Below, one piece after another: positions 8,735 through 17,175 of a DNA stretch of 64,000 nt. The notes under the pieces were generated by a model, which worked only from the letters and a program-made list of their open reading frames with translations, had not been told where the DNA came from and did no database searches. The stretch is taken from contig NZ_JAHBBW010000004.1 of the NCBI RefSeq assembly GCF_018390535.1, positions 295,575 through 359,574 of the forward strand. Reading direction: 5' to 3'. The DNA is from Bacteroides propionicigenes. Its GTDB lineage: Bacteria > Bacteroidota > Bacteroidia > Bacteroidales > Bacteroidaceae. The stretch's first letter is position 1, and each line of letters begins with the position of its first letter. Made by a program: the position numbers and the translations under genes.

Positions 8735-9960
8735 ATTATATCAATATTATTTTTGAAAGTTTTCAATTGATTTTCAAAGATATTTTGAGGAAATATACAC
8801 TTGATTGTTTCAAAACTCAGACGTTTTCCTTTAAATTTTTGACAGAAATTAGTTATAACTGATTTTGCATTCAAATCCCCTTCAGCAATATTTATCCCAA
8901 GTGGATATTGCTCAATCATCTCGTATTGAGAATTTTTTTCAAAATAAAAATTAATAATTGGTTTTCCTGTGGAAATCAAATCAAGTGTTTTACTTGGAAA
9001 TTGTATTGTATTTCTATTTCCAATACTCAAAAGAATATCGTACTTTTCGCATATCATTCGACCATACTCCTCAGACGAAACGAATTCATATCTATTGATA
9101 TTTTTAGGCAGATTAATGAGCATATCTTCACACTCTCCTTTTTTAATAAATAAATCTGTAACGCTGTTTGTAATTTGTGATATAGTATTCAACATGAATT
9201 GAGGGTTACGGATATCCCTGTATACAGCCCCAGCATATACAAATTTTACCTTTTCATTAATATGTACATTTGATGAAAAATCTTTATACTCTTCATTCAA
9301 GGTGAAATTCATGCATACTAATTTTGAAAGAGGAATTGAAAGTGCACTCTTTGCATATTCATACATCTCGGGGCACATTAGATTAACATCTGCATGAAGA
9401 TAGAAACTCTTTTCCGTTTTTTTGAATAATTTATTCCATAATCCCTTAAATAATTTATACCTGTAATATACATAGTTTGTAGTATATGGATCAGTCACAA
9501 AATTCACCCACCTAATATTAGGATGCTTCTTCTTAAATCTCATTGCTGCAAACTGTGTGAATACTGTATTAGAAACGCTGATTACACAATCAATTTTCTT
9601 TTTAGAATGAAGATTCTCAAGCACATTGTAATACGAACTACTCTCCCATGAATTTGCATTTGGATTGCATATTTGTGTCATTAATAATTTATGAGCATTA
9701 ATAAATGCTAGAATAATTGTAACAACAACCTTGTTTTGATTCTTATTACAAAACATTAATAACTTATGCCATATACTAGAAATATATAAAATGTTTTCTT
9801 TATTAACAAATTCAGTATGTTCTTTATACGTCTTTGTTATATAGTAAAAATTACACACACAACTCAAAGCTTTGATATACTTATCAATAACCGCAGATGG
9901 TGCACCCATATCAGGATAGTACATAGTACTCATTACCACCACATTTTTCTTTTGCTTCAT
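8731..9960 (-). CDS. Glycosyltransferase, GT4-like (GT-B fold)
   Basis: 409 residues. The N-terminal half has MSTMYYPDMGAPSAVIDKY, a donor/acceptor domain start typical of GT4 enzymes, and DCVISVSNTVFTQFAA. The C-terminal half has KFVYAGAVYRDIRNP and FPSKTLDLISTGKPIINF, the usual position of the nucleotide-sugar-binding E/S-K-L segment, here with SKT. The classical EX7E motif is not obvious, so the family call is softer than the fold call. Stop and start overlap both neighbouring genes by ATGA. It presumably adds one sugar of the capsule repeat on the cytoplasmic side. Confidence 0.75.
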   Translation of the reverse strand: MKQKKNVVVMSTMYYPDMGAPSAVIDKYIKALSCVCNFYYITKTYKEHTEFVNKENILYISSIWHKLLMFCNKNQNKVVVTIILAFINAHKLLMTQICNPNANSWESSSYYNVLENLHSKKKIDCVISVSNTVFTQFAAMRFKKKHPNIRWVNFVTDPYTTNYVYYRYKLFKGLWNKLFKKTEKSFYLHADVNLMCPEMYEYAKSALSIPLSKLVCMNFTLNEEYKDFSSNVHINEKVKFVYAGAVYRDIRNPQFMLNTISQITNSVTDLFIKKGECEDMLINLPKNINRYEFVSSEEYGRMICEKYDILLSIGNRNTIQFPSKTLDLISTGKPIINFYFEKNSQYEMIEQYPLGINIAEGDLNAKSVITNFCQKFKGKRLSFETIKCIFPQNIFENQLKTFKNNIDII

Positions 9961-11153
9961 AGTATTGAAAAAAATGTTCGATATTCCAGAAATTTACCAT
10001 CCCATTCGTCATTTGTAATCAAATAAAACCACATATAAATATTAATGGCTAACATTAATCCGATGAGGCATTTTCTAATAAATCCTATTTTTATATTTTG
10101 ATATACTAAAGGAAATGCCGCTATTGAAAAAATATCGAAATAATAAGCCAATCTAGCAATAAGCAACATTATTGAGGCAAAAGGAAGGATAACGAAACTG
10201 ACCATAGACATAAATACTAACTGTCTTCTTTTTTCTATAATCTTATCATTACATAAATAAAAAATAGAAAGAATAAAAGGAAAATATTCAAAAACACGCC
10301 TGATACCAAATTTCATGCCATCTTCCATCAAATATTTATCACTATATTCTGATACGACATTTATTACCATAAACTGTTGGAATAATGATTGAGTAAATGA
10401 ACTAGAAACCCATGCTATAATTACCAATATGCCCATTGTAATACCTAACAATTTATCATTTTGCATTGGCAAAAAACACAAAAGTAAAAAAGGTATCATC
10501 ACAACAGAACTCATATGCAAAGTTGTAATAACAAACAATAAACCAATAATGGGTAAAATTTGATCAAGATTTATATTTCGTTGTGGGAGGGTATTCTGTA
10601 GTTTTTTACTCTGACCATAAACAACAATTTGAGATTGTTTTGAAATACTACATGTACTTACAGACTCATTTTTGGTGCAGAGTTTATCTATTTTCATAAA
10701 TATGTTTACACAAATTGCCATAACAAATGATTGGCCAATCATTGACTGCTGTAATATAAATAAATTAAAATTAAAGACATAGATTGACGTGGCAAACCAA
10801 TAATATTCTCTTGGAACATATCGCTTAATTAAGCGATAATATGTATTACAAATAAAAACAGATAATAAACCAAAAAAAACGATATATCCTAAAGGGGAAA
10901 AGCACTTCATAAAAAATGCCCAGCCTTGTTCTTTTGTAAATTCTAAGTCAAAAATAATCGTACTAAACGTTATAGATTCATTATATTTAAAATCAGCAAC
11001 ATAAGTCAAATAATCAGTACCAAAATCATAACGTAGCGCGGAAAAAATACCCAATATAAAAAAAGACACAAACAACCCATATCGAAACCTTCTAATAGAA
11101 GCAAGCCACGAAAAGAAAACAGCTAAGCAACAAACAGCTAAAGCTACATACAT
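9957..11153 (-). CDS. EpsG-family polysaccharide polymerase (Wzy)
   Basis: 398-residue polytopic membrane protein with roughly ten transmembrane segments. The RYDFGTDYLTYVADF motif near residues 41-55 is the hallmark of EpsG-type Wzy polymerases (R-x-x-x-G-x-D-x-x-x-Y). It should polymerise lipid-linked repeat units on the periplasmic face after the flippase delivers them. A loop of about 40 polar residues (near 155-195) interrupts the membrane pattern and faces one side. It starts 11 bp after a GT4 gene, and its stop overlaps the next glycosyltransferase by ATGA. Confidence 0.85.
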   Translation of the reverse strand: MYVALAVCCLAVFFSWLASIRRFRYGLFVSFFILGIFSALRYDFGTDYLTYVADFKYNESITFSTIIFDLEFTKEQGWAFFMKCFSPLGYIVFFGLLSVFICNTYYRLIKRYVPREYYWFATSIYVFNFNLFILQQSMIGQSFVMAICVNIFMKIDKLCTKNESVSTCSISKQSQIVVYGQSKKLQNTLPQRNINLDQILPIIGLLFVITTLHMSSVVMIPFLLLCFLPMQNDKLLGITMGILVIIAWVSSSFTQSLFQQFMVINVVSEYSDKYLMEDGMKFGIRRVFEYFPFILSIFYLCNDKIIEKRRQLVFMSMVSFVILPFASIMLLIARLAYYFDIFSIAAFPLVYQNIKIGFIRKCLIGLMLAINIYMWFYLITNDEWDGKFLEYRTFFSIL

Positions 11154-11164
11154 ATAAAAATAGA

Positions 11165-12325
11165 TTAGGGAAAGGATTTAATAACAGATTGTAATCGCAG
11201 AATATTAGCGTTTTCATCGAACAATTCTGTTACTTTATTTGATTCTTTATCAATACAAGCTTTTAATTCAGAATATTCATTGTCTAAATGCACTAACTTT
11301 TCACAAAATGCAGAGAAATTATTTATTGGATATAGCATAGCAAGCTTTCCATTGCATGAATACTCCAATGATTCATCAGTTTGAGCTGCAATAGAAGGAA
11401 TTCCCAAAGTTATACATTCAGCCATTGCTAAATTCGCATGAGGAATTGTAAAGTAACTAAGATTGCAATAAGACTGCTTAATAATATGACTGAGATTAAA
11501 AACGGAGGGCATACACTTAATTCTATCATCTTTTGATATTGCCAAATAAATATCATCTATATAGTGCTTCCCACGATTTAAATAATTAATTAGTTTATTT
11601 TGAGAGGATAATGGAGGTACACCAACTAGAAGAAGCCTATCTTCTGCAGAAGTACGATAAGTAGAAAAAGCCTTAATTACTTCTAACGCTCCTTTGATAA
11701 TCTGAGTGCCACCAGTAAACAAAAACACTCGTTTCCCGGTCATATTTTCATTAAAAATTTGTTCAAGTGGCATATATTCAAAGCGTTTCTCCATATTAAT
11801 CCAATCGTATACAATAGTAGCCTTTTTCTTAGGAAATATGGAACTACTATAACCATTAATTGCAATTATTCTATCAGAATATATATTTACAAATTTCCGA
11901 ATAAAACCAAGTTGAAGAATATGTTCATTAGATGGCCAGTGCTCTCGAACATGACAAATTGTTTTTGCTCCAAATTTTTTTGCGACCTTCAAATAACCTG
12001 CAAGCATCATATTGTTAAAATATACGATATCTGGTTTAGATGTGTTCAAAATAGTATTGAATGCCCGTTGAGAAGACAATAGTCTAATATATGCCAAAAT
12101 ACTACCCACCTTATAAATTGGACGATTATATGGAAAGAATGACATTTTTGTAAATAAAACTACCTCCACACCTAAATTCGATAATTCTTCAACTAACGGA
12201 CCATATGACTTTAGTGCAACAATAGGTTTATAACAATTTGTATCTAACGTCTTTATAATATTTAATAGGCAATAACTTCCACCACCGACACTTGAAGATT
12301 GATGTAAAAATAATATTCTCTGCAT
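11165..12325 (-). CDS. Glycosyltransferase family 4
   Basis: 386-residue GT-B glycosyltransferase. The N-terminus has LHQSSSVGGGSYCLLNIIK, the glycine-rich loop of GT4 enzymes. The C-terminal half has RVFLFTGGTQIIKGALEVIKAF, a nucleotide-sugar phosphate-binding region. HANLAMAECITLGIPSIA provides the acidic residue of the E-x7-E region. It lies 5 bp after the pyruvyl transferase gene and 11 bp before the polymerase. It should add one sugar of the capsule repeat unit; the sugar is unknown. Confidence 0.85.
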   Translation of the reverse strand: MQRILFLHQSSSVGGGSYCLLNIIKTLDTNCYKPIVALKSYGPLVEELSNLGVEVVLFTKMSFFPYNRPIYKVGSILAYIRLLSSQRAFNTILNTSKPDIVYFNNMMLAGYLKVAKKFGAKTICHVREHWPSNEHILQLGFIRKFVNIYSDRIIAINGYSSSIFPKKKATIVYDWINMEKRFEYMPLEQIFNENMTGKRVFLFTGGTQIIKGALEVIKAFSTYRTSAEDRLLLVGVPPLSSQNKLINYLNRGKHYIDDIYLAISKDDRIKCMPSVFNLSHIIKQSYCNLSYFTIPHANLAMAECITLGIPSIAAQTDESLEYSCNGKLAMLYPINNFSAFCEKLVHLDNEYSELKACIDKESNKVTELFDENANILRLQSVIKSFP

Positions 12326-12330
12326 GAAAA

Positions 12331-13386
12331 TTAAAAATTCAAGAATTTCTTTCCAATATTTCTTAGTGCATTGAGGTACATATCAACAGAATTCCAATCA
12401 ATTTTTGTAGACAAAATAATCTCTATTTCATTAAGGCTATTTTTATAGAGTATCCTATTAACCATTTTAATTGGTGTTAAGAGAGTGTAAAAACGATCGT
12501 TCATTCCGACATTACCATTCAATTCAGTAATAACAACAAAAGGAATATGGAATTTTAGGCACATAACTACACAATGAAATGAGTCTGTAATGACTGAATT
12601 CGCGTGTTTTATTAAATATAGCCAAGATTCAACAGAAGAATCACCTAAATCATTATTCCAAATAAGATCTCGAGTTCTATCCTTTATCAAAGATTTTCTT
12701 TCTTTCATATTTCTAATAAAAAAACAATAAGTATAATCCCTAGAAACTTTGCCCTCATACTGATCAGCCAAATTATCAAAGAAAGAATAGGGCATCAAAA
12801 GTGTAGGGTCTGGAGCAACACTTACATTTTTTATTCCCATAGATGAAACAATATTTTTTCCTGTATTCTCTCTAACACTAATCATTGAAAAAGATTTCAG
12901 ATACTTTGCTGCAATCGAAAACTGCTCTTCTGGATAAGTGATACATCCAAAACTAACTGCATAAGCAATCTTGGTTCCATCAAAATTGAAACCAAGATAA
13001 TATGCCGAAGACCCATTCTTATTTCCTTCACCAGTAGCAAGAAAATATGGATTCAGAACTTGGTCACTACCTGAAATTAGAACATCAAATCCAGTAACCA
13101 AATTTGATATTTTTTTACAGGAACAAACACGTTCTGTCTGATTTAAATATTTTTTCCGGAAATTACTTAATCTTAGTTCTTTTTTTCGTTCTAACAAATA
13201 TTCGGAAATTTTCAAGAATTTATATTTTCTTATAAAATTCAAGATTGTATCATCATAATTCTTTGGTTTATAATTAACAATACAGACGTCATGTCCTTCT
13301 AATTTCAAATATTCTTGAAGAGCATAAGCCTGTAAAATAGCTCCGTAGTTTACTGCCCAGTGGAATGTTAAGATTCCTATTTTCAT
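12331..13386 (-). CDS. Polysaccharide pyruvyl transferase family protein
   Basis: 351-residue member of the pyruvyl transferase family (WcaK/CsaB fold). It starts with MKIGILTFHWAVNYGAILQA and GFDVLISGSDQVLNP, both typical. SVITDSFHCVVMCLKFHIPF is the conserved C-terminal D-S-F-H substrate motif. It should attach a pyruvate ketal or a related acyl group to a capsule sugar using PEP. Members of this subgroup commonly accompany FrhB-like iron-sulfur proteins in polysaccharide loci, and one is present here at 17176-18990. The linkage of those two functions is inference from co-occurrence. Confidence 0.85.
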   Translation of the reverse strand: MKIGILTFHWAVNYGAILQAYALQEYLKLEGHDVCIVNYKPKNYDDTILNFIRKYKFLKISEYLLERKKELRLSNFRKKYLNQTERVCSCKKISNLVTGFDVLISGSDQVLNPYFLATGEGNKNGSSAYYLGFNFDGTKIAYAVSFGCITYPEEQFSIAAKYLKSFSMISVRENTGKNIVSSMGIKNVSVAPDPTLLMPYSFFDNLADQYEGKVSRDYTYCFFIRNMKERKSLIKDRTRDLIWNNDLGDSSVESWLYLIKHANSVITDSFHCVVMCLKFHIPFVVITELNGNVGMNDRFYTLLTPIKMVNRILYKNSLNEIEIILSTKIDWNSVDMYLNALRNIGKKFLNF

Positions 13387-13392
13387 AACAAT

Positions 13393-14301
13393 CTATTTCA
13401 ATATCTTTAAATCGGATAGTACTCTATTTGTAAACCTCTTTGCACCAGTCTTATTTAGGATTCCTGCATTCTTATAAAGAGTTATATCTCGAAATTCTTT
13501 ATCTGAGAAATAATTTAGAAACAGAACTTTATTATTTGTTGAAGCCTGCACATAATCCTCGATGTATTGTTTAATAAAAGCACTATCAAAATATTCAAGC
13601 AGTGAGTTGGATGTAGGAGGTAGAACTATAACTGGCTTAAAGTTATGAGATATACATAATTCAATAAGCTTCTCCAATGCAATAACTGCCATCTTAAATC
13701 GATCTTGGTTTACTAGACTAAATCTATCATTCAAGCTGTAAAGAGAGAACTGTTTTTTCCAACTATCTATCCAAACAATAGCATCCTTGTCTATTTCCTC
13801 CTTGGTAAGAATATGGTTAGTTTGTTTTATTCTTATACCTAATTCACTAAATAAAGAAACAAGTGGAAAATATTTATATGGATTCTCTTTTATGTCGTAT
13901 ACTAAGCTCTTCCGCTCCATAGAAAAGTTAGGGATGCTCATAGCATCAACAATAGAATACATTTTGTCTGGGAGATATTGTTTTCCATCATCCAAGCAAG
14001 AAAAAGGACATAGTGTAATAATAACTATTGCATTGTCACTTAAAAAACTTAAATAATTAGAAAGGATAGCATAATCTCCAACAAAAGTCTGAGGAGCCAT
14101 AGCCCAGTTAGCGGCCTTATTATTACAATTAGAATAATCAAATGCATATTTGGATACACTGCTACCCAAATTTACAATTTCAAGATTTAAGTTTTTTTGT
14201 TTCCAAAACTTTTCACAATCTGCAAATACTACTTCTCTATACCAAAAAGTACGTTTAATTAGTGCATTGATCCTTCTTTTTACTTTTGTTGACATGTTCA
14301 T
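13393..14301 (-). CDS. SGNH-hydrolase-like capsule protein
   Basis: 302-residue protein that I cannot assign to a characterised enzyme. The start at 14301 is chosen because its ATG overlaps the upstream stop as ATGA, like several borders in this operon. Residues 43-48 (VNLGSS) look like the nucleophile block of SGNH/GDSL or DltD-like proteins. NWAMAPQTFVGDYAIL and VIITLCPFSCL follow the pattern of a family seen in capsule loci. There is no clear catalytic D-x-x-H pair at the C-terminus (NKTGAKRFTNRVL), so hydrolase or transferase activity is uncertain. With an adenylation enzyme and a carrier protein in the same operon, a DltD-like acyl transfer role is possible. Confidence 0.5.
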   Translation of the reverse strand: MNMSTKVKRRINALIKRTFWYREVVFADCEKFWKQKNLNLEIVNLGSSVSKYAFDYSNCNNKAANWAMAPQTFVGDYAILSNYLSFLSDNAIVIITLCPFSCLDDGKQYLPDKMYSIVDAMSIPNFSMERKSLVYDIKENPYKYFPLVSLFSELGIRIKQTNHILTKEEIDKDAIVWIDSWKKQFSLYSLNDRFSLVNQDRFKMAVIALEKLIELCISHNFKPVIVLPPTSNSLLEYFDSAFIKQYIEDYVQASTNNKVLFLNYFSDKEFRDITLYKNAGILNKTGAKRFTNRVLSDLKILK

Positions 14302-15191
14302 ATACCAGGACAATATAATGATTCTGCAGCGACTACAAAATCTTGGTTAAACGAATTTATATATTGAACTTCTTCTTTAGTAAGGGAGAAATCTAAAATA
14401 GAAAAATTCTCTTTTAATCTATTTTTATTCTTACTTTTGGGTATAGGTATACAGCCTCTGTCAACATGCCATCTCAAAATTATCTGGCTCAATGATTTAT
14501 TATATTTATTCATAATTTGCGATAAAGCTTCTTCTGCAATTTTACCTTTTACACCAAGTAATGGAGAATAGCACAATGGCATAATGTTATTATTATTTAA
14601 GAAGGAAAGCAAGTTTTCTCTAGTGCAAAGGGGGCTGAAAAAGACTTCATTAATAGCAGGAATCTCACCTGACTTTTTGATGACTTCAATATGCTTTTGA
14701 AAAAAGTTGGAGACTCCTATATATCTGATAATACCTTCATTTTTTAGACTAATTAGTTCTTCCCAAATTTCATAATAATAGCCAGGAAATGGATAATGAA
14801 TAAGTACCGAGTCAATATATTGTGTTTTCATCTCTCTCAATGATATAGAGATTTTTTCTCTTACGACATCCCTTACAGTATGAAGTTTCTGATGAATAGA
14901 ATTCGGGTTAAACCAAACGCCATCTAGTGGATCATCCCAATAAGAGTTATCCTGAGATATTTTTGTTTGAAAGAATAAATCTTCTCTTTCTAATCCTGTT
15001 TTTTGATAAAGTTCAGAACATGCGATACCAATTCCTGTTTCGCCTCGATAATCATCTGATGTATCAATTAATCTATATCCAATTTGAGCTGCGGCCAAAA
15101 CTGTGTCTGCCATCTCTCTACCTTGCAATGGGAAAGTACCTAGTCCAATAGGAGGTACAGGCAAACCGGATAATGTTTTTAGTTCTTTCAT
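14298..15191 (-). CDS. Aldo/keto reductase
   Basis: 297-residue NADPH-dependent aldo/keto reductase. The start at 15191 gives MKELKTLSGLPVPPIGLGTF, the usual first strand. Catalytic tetrad residues are visible: Asp in LIDTSDDY, Tyr of the same motif, Lys in FFQTKIS and His in VLIHYPFPG. The coenzyme-binding end IPIPKSKNKNRLKEN is present. The role in the operon is unknown: it could make a reduced sugar precursor or the substituent handled by the adenylation/carrier-protein genes. A 156-bp gap separates it from the flippase, and it overlaps the SGNH-like gene by ATGA. Confidence 0.85.
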   Translation of the reverse strand: MKELKTLSGLPVPPIGLGTFPLQGREMADTVLAAAQIGYRLIDTSDDYRGETGIGIACSELYQKTGLEREDLFFQTKISQDNSYWDDPLDGVWFNPNSIHQKLHTVRDVVREKISISLREMKTQYIDSVLIHYPFPGYYYEIWEELISLKNEGIIRYIGVSNFFQKHIEVIKKSGEIPAINEVFFSPLCTRENLLSFLNNNNIMPLCYSPLLGVKGKIAEEALSQIMNKYNKSLSQIILRWHVDRGCIPIPKSKNKNRLKENFSILDFSLTKEEVQYINSFNQDFVVAAESLYCPGI

Positions 15192-15347
15192 AATTAGTTT
15201 AAACTTATTTCTTGCATTCTTGGACATTAATAAGAGATTTTGAAGTGTTCATATAAACAATATTTATTTCTATTGTCTAAATTAACTATAGCACTGTAAG
15301 CATACCAAAGAACCTAAACAACTATTTGCTTGCTATTCCTGGTTAAT

Positions 15348-16871
15348 TCAAACTCTATCGATCTTTTGGTTAATTAAATTAAATATTTGTGTCTTATCTT
15401 CTTTTTTTAGGACAAAGACCCATCCCATAAATAATATAATCAGTTCTATCGTAAGAAAATTAACGATAAAACGTAACAAACTACCTTCTATCATATTAAT
15501 AATCAAAAATGGGGCAGCAAACACAAATACAACAACAGCCATCACCGGTAGATATGTATGAACAATCAATTTTTGAAGTGAAAAATCAACATAAGACTTC
15601 ATAATTAGTAAAGTCAATATTTGATTAATTACATTCGTTATGATTACAATTATAAATGGTATGTATGAAGGACATCCGAATTTTAATAAAACATAACTTA
15701 TAGGCAATGATGATATCATAATTGAACCACATACAATGTTTCCAGTTTTAATTCTTCCAATTGCATGAAATGCCATATTCTGCCCACCTTCTATCACATC
15801 AAACAATGCTGATACTAGAATTATCCTTGTAAATAATACTGTCTCTGGTGGATATGTATCACCTAGCCAAATTTTTAGGATAAATTCTGATTCGAAAATT
15901 AGAGGGACAACCAAAGCCATCATTAAAAGGAGCGAATATTTTATAGCCTTAAAAGTTAAGCCATACATTCGATCAAAGTTTTCCTCAGCAAAGCTTTTCA
16001 CAACCTGTGGACGTACAGCTGTGAGGAAATTGTTAATAAACAATTTAACTGCTGATTGTATTTGAAATGATATACCACTTGCTGCATTAACAATTGGTCC
16101 GAAGAATACATTCAATAGTACATTTACACCTTGATTTTGACTAACACCAGCCATCCCCCCGAACAAATCCCAAACGGAGTAGGACAACAGTTTTTTATAT
16201 AAGGACTTATCCTTTATTAGCCTAAAACGGCATTCTTCATATTTACTTTTTGTATAAAACCTATAAAATAGCTGAATTACTATAGTGTTAAGCATGAGTA
16301 ACAGTCCGTAGAATACCAATTTGTCAATAGGAGAAATTTGAATGAAATATGCAATTAATAATTTTGAAAAAGCTTCGTAAAGTCCCACGAAAGCATACAC
16401 AGCCATATTTTCATGACTAACTAAACTCGCATTATAGGGAACTTGAGTGTAATTTATAGCCATTGTTACAATGGCAAACTGATACACCCAAAATGCTGCA
16501 GTTATACGATTCTGAGGAATAACTAATTTATCATAAAAAAAGAATAAACCAGCTGTTTCCAATATGAGAAAAACAATAAATGAAATACCAATATGTAGGT
16601 TCAGAGATGCAGAAAACACCCTTTTTAATTGATTAGTATTTCCGAGTCCAAGTTCATAAGTTAGGAAACGACTTGTAGATGCGTTAAGAGCACTATTTAA
16701 GAAAACCATCATTGATACTACACCACCGACCACATTATAAATTCCATAGTCAGTAGCACCAAGTCTCTGTAATATTATTCTAGATGTAAAAATAGTTACA
16801 CCCATCACAACGAGCATCCTTATATAAAGGAATGCTGTATTTTTTGCGATTGTTTTACCTGACGTATCCAT
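15348..16871 (-). CDS. Wzx-type polysaccharide flippase
   Basis: 507-residue MATE/MOP-superfamily membrane protein with about 12-14 transmembrane segments. It begins TIAKNTAFLYIRMLVVMG and continues ILQRLGATDYGIYNVVGGVV, the signature start of Bacteroides lipopolysaccharide/capsule flippases. It should move the undecaprenyl-linked repeat unit to the periplasmic face for the EpsG-type polymerase. It lies 49 bp after the acyl carrier protein gene. Confidence 0.9.
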   Translation of the reverse strand: MDTSGKTIAKNTAFLYIRMLVVMGVTIFTSRIILQRLGATDYGIYNVVGGVVSMMVFLNSALNASTSRFLTYELGLGNTNQLKRVFSASLNLHIGISFIVFLILETAGLFFFYDKLVIPQNRITAAFWVYQFAIVTMAINYTQVPYNASLVSHENMAVYAFVGLYEAFSKLLIAYFIQISPIDKLVFYGLLLMLNTIVIQLFYRFYTKSKYEECRFRLIKDKSLYKKLLSYSVWDLFGGMAGVSQNQGVNVLLNVFFGPIVNAASGISFQIQSAVKLFINNFLTAVRPQVVKSFAEENFDRMYGLTFKAIKYSLLLMMALVVPLIFESEFILKIWLGDTYPPETVLFTRIILVSALFDVIEGGQNMAFHAIGRIKTGNIVCGSIMISSLPISYVLLKFGCPSYIPFIIVIITNVINQILTLLIMKSYVDFSLQKLIVHTYLPVMAVVVFVFAAPFLIINMIEGSLLRFIVNFLTIELIILFMGWVFVLKKEDKTQIFNLINQKIDRV

Positions 16872-16920
16872 AGTCGGTTGAGATGGTAGAACCTGTCGAT
16901 TCTACCATACATATAATAGT

Positions 16921-17148
16921 TTATCCATTGTTCTCAACTAACTCAAGTACATCTCCAATTGTTTCTGCTTTAATTAGTGGTAACAGTTTAAGTTTAATGT
17001 TGAGTTGATTTTGAATAGCATCAATTAATACGACTTGAGTAAGAGATGTAAACTGCGCCAAGTCGCGAAACTCTGTTTCAAGAGTAATAGATGAAGGATC
17101 TTCTTCGTTGAAAACACTTCTAAAAATCTCTAAAATTTTACTTTCCAT
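16921..17148 (-). CDS. Acyl carrier protein
   Basis: 75-residue acidic four-helix carrier protein. The likely phosphopantetheine site is S35 in FTSLTQVVLID, a variant of the usual D-S-L with Thr before Ser. It is translated with the capsule genes, 27 bp after the FrhB/acyltransferase fusion and close to the adenylation enzyme. It is therefore expected to carry an aminoacyl or acyl thioester for capsule decoration and not to serve fatty-acid synthesis. The genome will have a separate housekeeping ACP. Confidence 0.8.
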   Translation of the reverse strand: MESKILEIFRSVFNEEDPSSITLETEFRDLAQFTSLTQVVLIDAIQNQLNIKLKLLPLIKAETIGDVLELVENNG

Positions 17149-17175
17149 AATTATATAACTTTGAATATAAATATT